The notes under the pieces: generated by a model | What the model saw: the letters and a program-made list of their open reading frames with translations, nothing else | What the model was told of the DNA's origin: nothing | Databases searched by the model: none | Shown here: positions 6,157-11,415 of the stretch, one piece after another | How positions within the stretch are numbered: position 1 is the first letter of the stretch | Layout of the letters: each line of letters opens with the position of its first letter | Source: JTS-RE9 sp964649195 | GTDB taxonomy: Bacteria > Planctomycetota > Phycisphaerae > Phycisphaerales > Phycisphaeraceae | Reading direction: 5' to 3' | NCBI GenBank assembly: GCA_964649195.1 | Contig: CAZYPK010000165.1 | Span: 1-11,415 of the forward strand | DNA length: 11,415 nucleotides | Position numbers and translations under genes: made by a program

Positions 6157-6231
6157 AGCCGTCCGCCTTGGCGGACGAAGCGTGTGCATTTCGACGCCGT
6201 GCATATCCTCCGTTCGCCAAGGCGAACGGCT
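6157..6231. repeat. Double hairpin (BIME-like) between ubiD and bioB
   Basis: Two stem-loops, GTCCGCC-TT-GGCGGAC (6161-6176) and CCGTTCGCC-AA-GGCGAACGG (6210-6229), are themselves in inverted orientation. The outer AGCCGTCCGCC (6157-6167) is complementary to GGCGAACGGCT (6221-6231) with one mismatch. This is the layout of a REP doublet. It starts 11 bases after the ubiD stop and may end or stabilise that transcript; no U-run follows. Confidence 0.8.
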
Positions 6232-6254
6232 AAATACCGGCGGCCTGTGCGTGT

Positions 6255-6260
6255 TATCAT
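6255..6260 (+). promoter_or_regulatory. -10-like box for bioB, possibly leaderless
   Basis: TATCAT at 6255-6260 matches four of six positions of TATAAT and ends seven bases before the bioB ATG. No Shine-Dalgarno is present between them. The spacing fits a transcript starting at or next to the ATG. No convincing -35 box is visible and no biotin-operator dyad was found. Confidence 0.35.
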
Positions 6261-6267
6261 CTGATTC

Positions 6268-7350
6268 ATGCCGACCTACGACCAAACCACCGACCGAATC
6301 GCCGCCCTGGCGCGCATCGTTCTCGATGGCGGGCTGCTGACCCGCGAACAGGCCCGCGAGCTGACCGCCGTGAAAGGCGATGCGCTTTATGACTTGTTTT
6401 TCTGGGCCAACAAGATTCGCATCCGGTTCACCGGTTCATCGGTGAAGTTCTGCTCGATTGTCGCGGGCAAAGTGGGCAACTGTTCGGAGGACTGCGCCTA
6501 CTGCTCGCAGAGCAGGCATCACAACACCCACGTGCAGCCGCAGCTTCTTTCGGTGGACGAAATGATCTCCGCCGCCGAGCAGGCGATCGACAACGGCGCC
6601 AACAGCTTCGGCATCGTCAACAGCGGGCGCGGTCCGACCGACAAGGAACTGGACTGGCTCGAATCGTTTTACGACCGCATCGTCACCGAAAAGAAAATCC
6701 GCCCCTGCGCCACGCTGGGCGAACTGACCGAAGCGCAGGCGGCGCGATTGAAGAACATGGGTGTGCTGCGCGTCAATCACAACCTGGAAACCAGCCGCCG
6801 CAACTTTGGCAACATCTGCTCGACCCACACCTACGACGACCGCGTGCGCACCATCCGCATCGCCAAAGCCGCCGGTCTCTCCGTCTGCTCCGGCGGGATA
6901 TTCGGCATGGGCGACACCTGGGAAGATCGGCTGGACATGGCCTTCGACCTGCGCGAACTCGGCGCGGATGTGGTGCCCATCAACTTCCTCAACCGCATCG
7001 CCGGCACGCCGCTCTACGATCGCATGAGCGATCTGTCGCCGATGGAGGCGCTGCAGATCATCGCGGTCTATCGCTTCACGCTGCCTGAGAAGGAGCTGAA
7101 GATCGCCGGTGGCCGGGAGGTGGTGCTGCGCGATTTGCAGAGCTGGATTTTCTTTGCCGGCGGCAACAGCTTCCTGATCGGCAACTACCTGACCACCTTC
7201 GGCCGCGGTCCGGAGCAGGATCACCAGATGCTTCGCGACCTGGGCATGCCTTTCACGACGTTCGATGAAGTGGAACACGAGGCACCGCTTGAAACCGCGA
7301 TGGGGCCGCGCCTGACCGACACCCGCGTCGCCCTGCCCGTGCTTCGGTAG
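6268..7350 (+). CDS. bioB: Biotin synthase (radical SAM), anaerobe-type cysteine pattern
   Basis: A 360-residue enzyme that inserts sulfur into dethiobiotin, the last step of biotin synthesis. The radical-SAM [4Fe-4S] motif is C72-x3-C76-x2-C79 in GNCSEDCAYCSQS. Typical BioB blocks follow: CATLGELTEAQAARLKNMGV, NHNLETS, HTYDDRVRTI, VCSGGIFGMGDT, PINFLNRIAGTPL and AGGREVVLRDLQ. The position that holds the first auxiliary-cluster cysteine in E. coli BioB (FCMG) reads FGIVNSGRGP here (Gly115), while extra cysteines occur at 62 (KFCSIV) and 184 (NICSTHTY). C147 and C207 of the auxiliary site are kept. This resembles BioB of strict anaerobes. It stands alone, with no bioA, bioD or bioF nearby, between hairpin elements on both sides. 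Confidence 0.95.
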   Translation: MPTYDQTTDRIAALARIVLDGGLLTREQARELTAVKGDALYDLFFWANKIRIRFTGSSVKFCSIVAGKVGNCSEDCAYCSQSRHHNTHVQPQLLSVDEMISAAEQAIDNGANSFGIVNSGRGPTDKELDWLESFYDRIVTEKKIRPCATLGELTEAQAARLKNMGVLRVNHNLETSRRNFGNICSTHTYDDRVRTIRIAKAAGLSVCSGGIFGMGDTWEDRLDMAFDLRELGADVVPINFLNRIAGTPLYDRMSDLSPMEALQIIAVYRFTLPEKELKIAGGREVVLRDLQSWIFFAGGNSFLIGNYLTTFGRGPEQDHQMLRDLGMPFTTFDEVEHEAPLETAMGPRLTDTRVALPVLR

Positions 7351-7372
7351 CGCGGCTCGGACAAACTCGGAC

Positions 7373-7510
7373 GGCTCATGTACCCGCCGTGGTGCCAAGC
7401 CCGATGGCGAGGGCCGCCGAGCCGTCGGGGTATTCTGTGCGCGGCGCCGATACCCCGACGGCTCGCCAAGCCTCGCCATCGGGCTTGGCGCCACATTCGG
7501 TACATGAGCC
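7373..7510. repeat. Long inverted repeat of two REP-like units (REPIN-like)
   Basis: Two arms of 61 bases (7373-7433 and 7450-7510) are reverse complements apart from a handful of mismatches, around a 16-base loop. Each arm runs from GGCTCATGTACC through GCCAAGCCCGATGGCGAGG to GAGCCGTCGGGGTAT. Each arm is also internally self-complementary (CCCGATGGC ... GCCGTCGGG), so it can fold as one cruciform or two small hairpins. It lies between the convergent bioB and PEP-CTERM genes and could act as a two-way transcript end. A solo unit is at 2764-2799. Confidence 0.9.
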
Positions 7511-7517
7511 GGATGGT

Positions 7518-8273
7518 TCAAGCGGCGCGCCGGCGGCGCAGCAGCAGGCCGCCGAGGCTCAACAGGCCCAGCGTGACCGTGGCCGGTTCGGGGATGATGG
7601 CCAGGTCGCCGGCTTCGCGGATGGCCGCGCCGGCAATGGCGGACCAATTGCCGTTCGTTTCGAGCAGGATGCGGATTTCGCCTGCCGCGTCGGCGGTCTG
7701 CTGGAAGTTAAGGGAGCCGAAGGTCAGGTAGGAGTCCAGCGTGTTGGCGCTGGAGCCGAGCTGGCCGTTGATGTGGAGCGTGTTGGTCGAGAACGATTCG
7801 TTGTACACGATGGCCGCCCCGCCGCCGCTGATCGTCACGTCCTGGTTGACGAAGCCTGTCTCCCCGGTGAAGACCCAGACATCGTAGAGCGCGCCGGGCG
7901 TCAGGTGGTGCCAGGTCACGAGCATGTCGCCGAAGCTGTACACATTGCCGTTGAGTCCCGACAGGTCGTAGTCATGCGACGGAATCTGCCCTGCGGGGAA
8001 GGCGGGGGTGTCGTTGCCCGTGCCGGAGTCATTCAGACTCTCCACCGAGATGCTCAGCCCGGTCGCCGCGCCGGTGTCGTCGATCAGGTTGGTCTTCGTC
8101 ACGGGGTTGCCCAAGCCATTGGTGGGCATGAAGTTCCAGTTGGGGGGCGTGGTTTGGGGGGTGCTCGCACTGCCGAAGTCCACGCCGACCAGCGCGGCCT
8201 GGGCGGAGGAGACGAGCAGCCCGCCCAGCAGGACGGCGAGCACGGGGACGATGCGGTTATGGATCGGACGCAT
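7518..8273 (-). CDS. PEP-CTERM sorting-domain exported protein
   Basis: A 251-residue exported protein. The N-terminus has a basic-hydrophobic signal peptide (RPIHNRIVPVLAVLLGGLLV, cleavage near SSAQA-A at about 27). The mature part is Asn/Gly/Thr/Ser-rich, suggesting a beta-sheet domain (GVDFGSAS, YDVWVFTGETGF, GEIRILLETNG). The C-terminus is a classic PEP-CTERM signal: Pro-Glu-Pro at 228-230, a hydrophobic stretch (LGLLSLGGLLL), then four arginines. Such proteins are handled by an exosortase and commonly belong to exopolysaccharide or surface layers; the exosortase gene is not in the window. AAGGAG lies about eight bases before the ATG on this strand, supporting the start. The binding or structural role of the mature domain is unknown. 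Confidence 0.92.
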   Translation of the reverse strand: MRPIHNRIVPVLAVLLGGLLVSSAQAALVGVDFGSASTPQTTPPNWNFMPTNGLGNPVTKTNLIDDTGAATGLSISVESLNDSGTGNDTPAFPAGQIPSHDYDLSGLNGNVYSFGDMLVTWHHLTPGALYDVWVFTGETGFVNQDVTISGGGAAIVYNESFSTNTLHINGQLGSSANTLDSYLTFGSLNFQQTADAAGEIRILLETNGNWSAIAGAAIREAGDLAIIPEPATVTLGLLSLGGLLLRRRRAA

Positions 8274-8283
8274 TGGGGGTCTC

Positions 8284-8332
8284 CTTCAAGTGTTGGCTTA
8301 CTTAAGTGTTTGCCGCGGATCCTCACTTTCAA
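8284..8332 (-). promoter_or_regulatory. Upstream region of the PEP-CTERM gene: direct repeat and weak promoter
   Basis: On the minus strand a TTGAAA box (8327-8332) resembles a -35 element. Downstream are two near-identical boxes, CAAACACTTAAG and CCAACACTTGAAG, 16 bases apart, that could be an operator or a -10 region with a duplicated binding site. The second box merges into the AAGGAG ribosome-binding site. No clear TATAAT-type -10 is seen, so promoter identity is uncertain. Confidence 0.3.
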
Positions 8333-8369
8333 ACATCGTGGTATGGTATACAGATGCCATCCTCCACAC

Positions 8370-8408
8370 AGGGGATATCCGGGGGATATCCGGGGGATCC
8401 GGTTTTTT
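8370..8408. repeat. Tandem 11-mer GGGGATATCCG repeat followed by T6
   Basis: GGGGATATCCG occurs twice in tandem, followed by a shortened GGGGATCCGG and then six thymines. GGATATCC is a palindrome, so two copies can pair as an 8-bp stem with a GGG loop. It lies in the 352-base gap (8274-8625) between divergent genes; terminator activity toward the + strand gene is conceivable but oddly placed. The rest of the gap holds the PEP-CTERM upstream region, a TAGAAT box (8424-8429), a 7-bp AAGCCGC/GCGGCTT hairpin (8494-8509), and no gene. Confidence 0.6.
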
Positions 8409-8625
8409 GCAAGACATTCCGCGTAGAATCAGCCGGATTTATCATGGGGACTTTACGAATAATCCCCGATGTACCGTGAACCGGGGGATCGCGAAGCCGC
8501 AAGCGGCTTGGGCGCGAGGTTGTTCAGGAGTCCCCGTGGTTTTCGGGCATCGCATTCGTTCGCTCGTTTCGTTCTTTCGTCCGTCGGTTCCCCGCATTGA
8601 AATCCATTCGCCCCGGAGTTTTTTG

Positions 8626-9885
8626 ATGATGACACGCATCACCGCCGTTCCGTCGCTTCGTCTGCTGGTCGTTCTTGTTGCAACGGTCATGTTTTCCCCT
8701 GCGGCCAAGGCCCAGGAGATCATCGGCGTCTATCTCACCTGGAGGCAGGACCCGACCACCACCATGACCATCAACTGGGTGGACATGTTCACCACCGGCG
8801 GCAACACCGTCTGGCATCGCCAGCGCGGCGGCGAGGAATGGACCTCCGCCCAGGCGAAGAAGTCGCTGGTCGGCGAAACCACGATGCAGGTCCGGCGGGT
8901 GGAACTGACCGGCCTCAAGCCGGACACGATGTACGAGTTCGTCATCGGGGAAAAGGTCGAGAGCGCCACTTCGTACCATCGCTTCCGCACGATGCCGGCG
9001 AAGCTGGAGCGCAAGATCACCTTCGTCACCGGCGGCGACATGATGCACAGCCGGGCGATGGTCGATGCGATGAACGCCCAGGCCGCCAAGCTCGATCCCG
9101 ACTTCGCGCTGCTGGGCGGCGATCTCGCTTATGCCAACGGCGTCAGCGCGCTTCGCTGGATCGACTGGCTGCAATCGTGGACGAAACTGTGCGTGGGCAA
9201 GGATCGCCGGTTGATTCCGATGGTCCTGGCCATCGGCAACCACGAAGTCCGCAGCAAGGCGCCGAGCAACCGCCCGGAGGATCGCGCCCCGTTTTTCTAC
9301 ACCCTGTTCTCGCTGCCTGACGGCCGCTCGTATTACGCGCTGGACTTTGCCGATTACCTCTCGCTGATCATTCTCGACAGCAACCACACGCAGCCGGTCG
9401 CCGGGCCGCAGACCGACTGGCTCGCCCAGGCGATGGCGCAGCGGACCGAAAAAACCTTTCTCTTCACCTGCTACCACTACCCGGCCTACGGCACGACCAA
9501 GGCGCCCAGGGGCAAACTGCCCATCGATGCCGGCGGTTCGGTCAACATCCGAAAAAACTGGGTGCCCCTCTTCGAGAAATACGGCATCAGCGCCTCCTTC
9601 GAAAACGATCACCACAATTTCAAACGAAGCCATCGCCTGCGCAATCACGAGCGCGATGATGAAAACGGCATCCTCTATCTTGGGGACGGCGCCTGGGGCG
9701 TCAAGACGCGCACGGTCCCCACGAAGGAAGAGGGGTGGTGGCTGGCCAAGGCGGAGCCTCGCAATCATCTGTGGTTTGTCGAGATGAACCCCAAGGGCAC
9801 GGCGACGATTCAAGCCGTCGATGACAAGGGCAAGGTGTTTGACGAGGTGGAACTGAAGGAGCCGCGCACGAAGCCGGTGAAGTGA
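8626..9885 (+). CDS. Secreted purple-acid-phosphatase-like metallophosphoesterase
   Basis: A 419-residue protein with a signal peptide (hydrophobic core 11-24, cleavage near AKA-Q at 29-30). A fibronectin-III-like N-terminal domain (about 31-128) has purple acid phosphatase landmarks (TMTINWVD, VELTGLKPDTMYEFVIG, YHRFRTMP). A calcineurin-like phosphoesterase domain (about 130-345) follows, then a short C-terminal tail. Metal-binding motifs in order are Asp138 (GGDMMHS), Asp166/Tyr169 (GGDLAY), Asn205-His206 (GNHE), His284 (CYHYPAYG), and a divergent last motif ENDHHNFKRS (326-335) in place of GHVHAYER. It probably hydrolyses phosphomonoesters outside the cytoplasm for phosphate scavenging; the substrate is inferred. 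GGAG lies seven bases before the first ATG, and a second ATG follows directly. No Pho box was recognised. Confidence 0.9.
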   Translation: MMTRITAVPSLRLLVVLVATVMFSPAAKAQEIIGVYLTWRQDPTTTMTINWVDMFTTGGNTVWHRQRGGEEWTSAQAKKSLVGETTMQVRRVELTGLKPDTMYEFVIGEKVESATSYHRFRTMPAKLERKITFVTGGDMMHSRAMVDAMNAQAAKLDPDFALLGGDLAYANGVSALRWIDWLQSWTKLCVGKDRRLIPMVLAIGNHEVRSKAPSNRPEDRAPFFYTLFSLPDGRSYYALDFADYLSLIILDSNHTQPVAGPQTDWLAQAMAQRTEKTFLFTCYHYPAYGTTKAPRGKLPIDAGGSVNIRKNWVPLFEKYGISASFENDHHNFKRSHRLRNHERDDENGILYLGDGAWGVKTRTVPTKEEGWWLAKAEPRNHLWFVEMNPKGTATIQAVDDKGKVFDEVELKEPRTKPVK

Positions 9886-9899
9886 TGATGTGGCAAGAG

Positions 9900-9920
9900 C
9901 CGCGACTCAACGAGTCGCGG
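9900..9920. repeat. Short hairpin repeat, CCGCGACTC variant
   Basis: A perfect 9-bp stem (CCGCGACTC / GAGTCGCGG) with loop AAC, 15 bases after the phosphatase stop. It is related to the hairpins at 2500-2524 and 10105-10125 by the shared CCGCGAC/GTCGCGG stem base. It could stall or end transcription, but no U-tract follows. The remainder of the 9886-10147 gap holds a distant 10-bp inverted pair (GATGAACAGC / GCTGTTCATC) and no gene. Confidence 0.7.
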
Positions 9921-10104
9921 ACGTGCCCGGCCTGAAGGGGTGTCGATTGTGCGATGGATGAACAGCATCCGTCGCGTGGCGGCAACCAAGGCGCGGCGGA
10001 TGAGCGGCAGACGCCCGGTTGTCGCGTGGTTGCGAATGCGATATCTGGCGTTTTCGAGTTCCACCGCCCAAGGTGCGCTTGACCACCCTTGAGGCTGTTC
10101 ATCT

Positions 10105-10125
10105 CCGCGACGTGTTACGTCGCGG
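10105..10125. repeat. Short hairpin repeat, CCGCGACG family (copy 2)
   Basis: An 8-bp stem (CCGCGACG / CGTCGCGG) with loop TGTTA, identical over 21 bases to copy 1 at 2502-2522. It lies 22 bases beyond the stop of the DUF6807 gene, in a gap between convergent genes, where it may end transcripts from either side. Confidence 0.8.
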
Positions 10126-10147
10126 CTATCCGTGATGTCACAACCCT

Positions 10148-11134
10148 TCACTTCCGCTCGGCAAACGCCTTGAAAGCCTCGTCGATCTTCGCGTCCTTCG
10201 CATCGCCTTTGTGGAAGAGGAAGCGGTAGCTGAAGGTGACCTTGTCGCCCTTTTTGATGATCATGTCGCCTGCGCCTTTGCCTGATTTTTCGAAATCGTT
10301 GACACCGAAGGGATTGGCGGCAATGAGGCCGTAGTCGCGGGCATGCCAGTGGGTGGGGTGGCGCGGGTTGGAGGGATGGTCGAAGATGGCGACGCCGATG
10401 GTGTTGTCGTTGATCGGCGCCCAGTAATCGACCCATGTCGCCCGTTTGCCCCAGAGCTTGCCATCCTCCACGCCTTCGCTGTTGACCGCCTTGCCCTTGG
10501 CGACGGGGCCTTTGAGTCGAAGGATGGGATTGGTGCGGATGCCCATCGAGCCTTCCTTGGTGTCGCCGAAGGTGACATCATTTTCACTGGCGATGAGGGT
10601 GACGCGGTAGTCGATGGCGCGGCGGTCGTCGGCGAGCAGGTGAAACTTGATGACCCGCTCGTCGGTGAGGATGACTTTTCCTTCGGGGCTGCGCCATTCG
10701 TTGGCGCCGATGACGACCGCCCTGCCCGTTTCGGCGGTGCCGGTCGCGGAGATGGAGAGCGTGCCGGTGGGGATGATGAGGCCTTTGCCCGCGGCCCAGA
10801 AGTCGATGCCGTTGACGTTGCCGTGGGTGTACCAGAGCGAGGTCTGATGCGGATGATCCTTCTGCTCGCCTGCGGCGGCATCGGTGATGGGCCAGTTGCG
10901 GACCATGTTGGTTTCGCCGGGGCCGATGATCGGATAAACGACCGGCTTGCCGTGGCCTTTGCTCAGGTATTGGGCGAAGAGTTTGCCGTTGAACTCGATG
11001 CGGGCGGTGGAGCCTTCGTCGATGAGTTTGACGGCGATGGCTCCGCTCCGGACATCGCCTTTCTCCTCATCGGAAAAGGCCGGCGTCGCGAGGAACAGGG
11101 CGAGCAGGATGGCCGTTCGCGCGGTGATTGACAT
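10148..11134 (-). CDS. Secreted DUF6807 (PmoA-like) family protein
   Basis: A 328-residue exported protein with a signal peptide (MSITARTAILLALFLATPAFS, cleavage near 21). The remainder follows the DUF6807 family, often labelled PmoA family although it is not the methane monooxygenase subunit. Visible blocks are a beta-rich start (VKLIDEGSTARIEFNGKLFAQY), PVVYPIIGPGETNMVRNWP, the histidine-rich KDHPHQTSLWYTHGNVNGIDFW, AIFDHPSNPRHPTHWHARDYGLIAANPFG, and a C-terminal strand GDKVTFSYRFLFHKG. The conserved histidines suggest a metal or carbohydrate site. Family members are common in planctomycete secretomes near glycan-degradation genes, but no biochemical role is established that I know of. GAGG seven bases before the ATG at 11134 supports this start over the in-frame ATG at 11167. 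It is convergent with the phosphatase gene. Confidence 0.9.
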   Translation of the reverse strand: MSITARTAILLALFLATPAFSDEEKGDVRSGAIAVKLIDEGSTARIEFNGKLFAQYLSKGHGKPVVYPIIGPGETNMVRNWPITDAAAGEQKDHPHQTSLWYTHGNVNGIDFWAAGKGLIIPTGTLSISATGTAETGRAVVIGANEWRSPEGKVILTDERVIKFHLLADDRRAIDYRVTLIASENDVTFGDTKEGSMGIRTNPILRLKGPVAKGKAVNSEGVEDGKLWGKRATWVDYWAPINDNTIGVAIFDHPSNPRHPTHWHARDYGLIAANPFGVNDFEKSGKGAGDMIIKKGDKVTFSYRFLFHKGDAKDAKIDEAFKAFAERK

Positions 11135-11220
11135 GGTGAAGCCTCGTGAAGGATGAAGACGAAACATCGTAGCGGACAGGCGGGAAGCTTGCGAGGTGTT
11201 TCACCAAGGTAAAAGCATAT

Positions 11221-11280
11221 GGGAGGGCGAGGCTTCGCTGGGGGGGCGAGGCTCCCGCTGGGAGGGCGAGGCTCCCGCTG
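11221..11280 (-). repeat. Three tandem 20-bp units GGAGGGCGAGGCTCCCGCTG
   Basis: Three 20-bp units in exact register (11221-11240, 11241-11260, 11261-11280) with few differences. The reverse complement contains AGCCTCGCCCTCCC, the unit of the array at 18-70. On the minus strand the array is followed by CATATGCTTTT (11221-11211), as in the other copy. It lies about 90 bases upstream of the DUF6807 start. No gene lies in 11135-11415. Confidence 0.8.
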
Positions 11281-11318
11281 CCGATTCGGTTGCGACGGCC
11301 CCGCTTTGGGGGCCTGAA

Positions 11319-11382
11319 CAAACGAAACTCGCGCGGCAGGCGAACGTGCCTGATTGTTCACCTGCCGCGCGAGTTTCGTTTG
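11319..11382. repeat. Hairpin with 27-bp arms
   Basis: The arms 11319-11345 and 11356-11382 are reverse complements with one mismatch (CAAACGAAACTCGCGCGGCAG outermost), around the 10-base loop GTGCCTGATT. With a one-base bulge the pairing extends to CTGAA (11314-11318) and TTCAG (11384-11388). No U-run follows. Confidence 0.88.
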
Positions 11383-11386
11383 CTTC

Positions 11387-11402
11387 AGCCCGCGGACGGG
11401 CT
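11387..11402. repeat. Small hairpin AGCCCG-CGGA-CGGGCT
   Basis: A perfect 6-bp stem with a 4-base loop, directly after the 27-bp-arm hairpin. It is followed by TCGCAAACGAACG at the window end, which repeats the first 13 bases of the window. Confidence 0.6.
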
Positions 11403-11415
11403 TCGCAAACGAACG

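Noticed and set aside
6147..6267. Biotin operator or riboswitch upstream of bioB
   Set aside because: The dyads here are generic REP-like hairpins next to the ubiD end; no BirA-type operator sequence was recognised.
6436..7647. 403-codon open frame on the - strand
   Set aside because: It is antisense to bioB and runs through the REPIN-like repeat; compositional shadow.
7389..8426. 345-codon open frame on the + strand
   Set aside because: It is antisense to the PEP-CTERM gene, which has a signal peptide, sorting signal and ribosome-binding site.
8444..8479. 11-codon upstream reading frame before the phosphatase
   Set aside because: It is very short, has no ribosome-binding site, and there is no evidence that the transcript includes it.
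8524..9813. 429-codon open frame on the - strand
   Set aside because: It is antisense to the phosphatase, whose signal peptide and metal motifs are clear.
10343..11131. 262-codon open frame on the + strand
   Set aside because: It is antisense to the DUF6807 gene; low-complexity Asp/Gly/Val-rich translation typical of a shadow.

Overview
The window looks like GC-rich chromosomal DNA from a planctomycete-like bacterium, most plausibly class Phycisphaerae. This is an inference. It rests on a PEP-CTERM/exosortase-sorted secreted protein, a DUF6807 (PmoA-like) secreted protein, a purple-acid-phosphatase-like secreted phosphoesterase, a secreted protein of a type I associate with planctomycetes, and intergenic DNA packed with hairpin repeats. 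I see no rRNA, tRNA, CRISPR array, transposase or phage gene.

Layout. 1-238: GC-rich tandem repeat (AGCCTCGCCCTCCC units) and a weak promoter. 239-1203 (+): two overlapping CBS-domain-pair genes. 1221-1389: long inverted repeat made of AATACTT heptamers. 1388-2470 (-): adenine DNA glycosylase MutY. 2471-2910: divergent gap with three inverted-repeat elements. 2911-3312 (+): a stand-alone copy of the C-terminal module of B12-dependent (class II) ribonucleotide reductase. 3330-3418: long inverted repeat. 3451-4056 (+): secreted protein of unknown function. 4057-4377: a roughly 320-bp nested inverted repeat filling the whole gap. 4386-6146 (+): UbiD-family prFMN decarboxylase carrying an in-frame palindromic insertion at 5416-5508. 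6157-6231: double hairpin. 6268-7350 (+): biotin synthase. 7373-7510: long inverted repeat of two REP-like units. 7518-8273 (-): PEP-CTERM protein. 8274-8625: gap with tandem GGATATCC repeats. 8626-9885 (+): secreted metallophosphoesterase. 9886-10147: gap with two hairpins. 10148-11134 (-): DUF6807 protein. 11135-11415: GC-rich tandem array and a 27-bp-arm hairpin.

The genes do not form one pathway. They are housekeeping (mutY, bioB, ubiD), regulatory (CBS pair) and secreted (PEP-CTERM, phosphatase, DUF6807) functions in short transcription units. Only the CBS pair is clearly translationally coupled.

The most unusual feature is the non-coding DNA. Every intergenic gap contains inverted-repeat elements from several families. 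Three are long hairpins built from short degenerate words, one is a nest of several word families around a single centre, and one sits in frame inside ubiD just upstream of the catalytic EGPFGD motif. This resembles REP/REPIN elements and the Rickettsia palindromic elements that insert into genes. The word-based nested architecture does not match any element class I can name.
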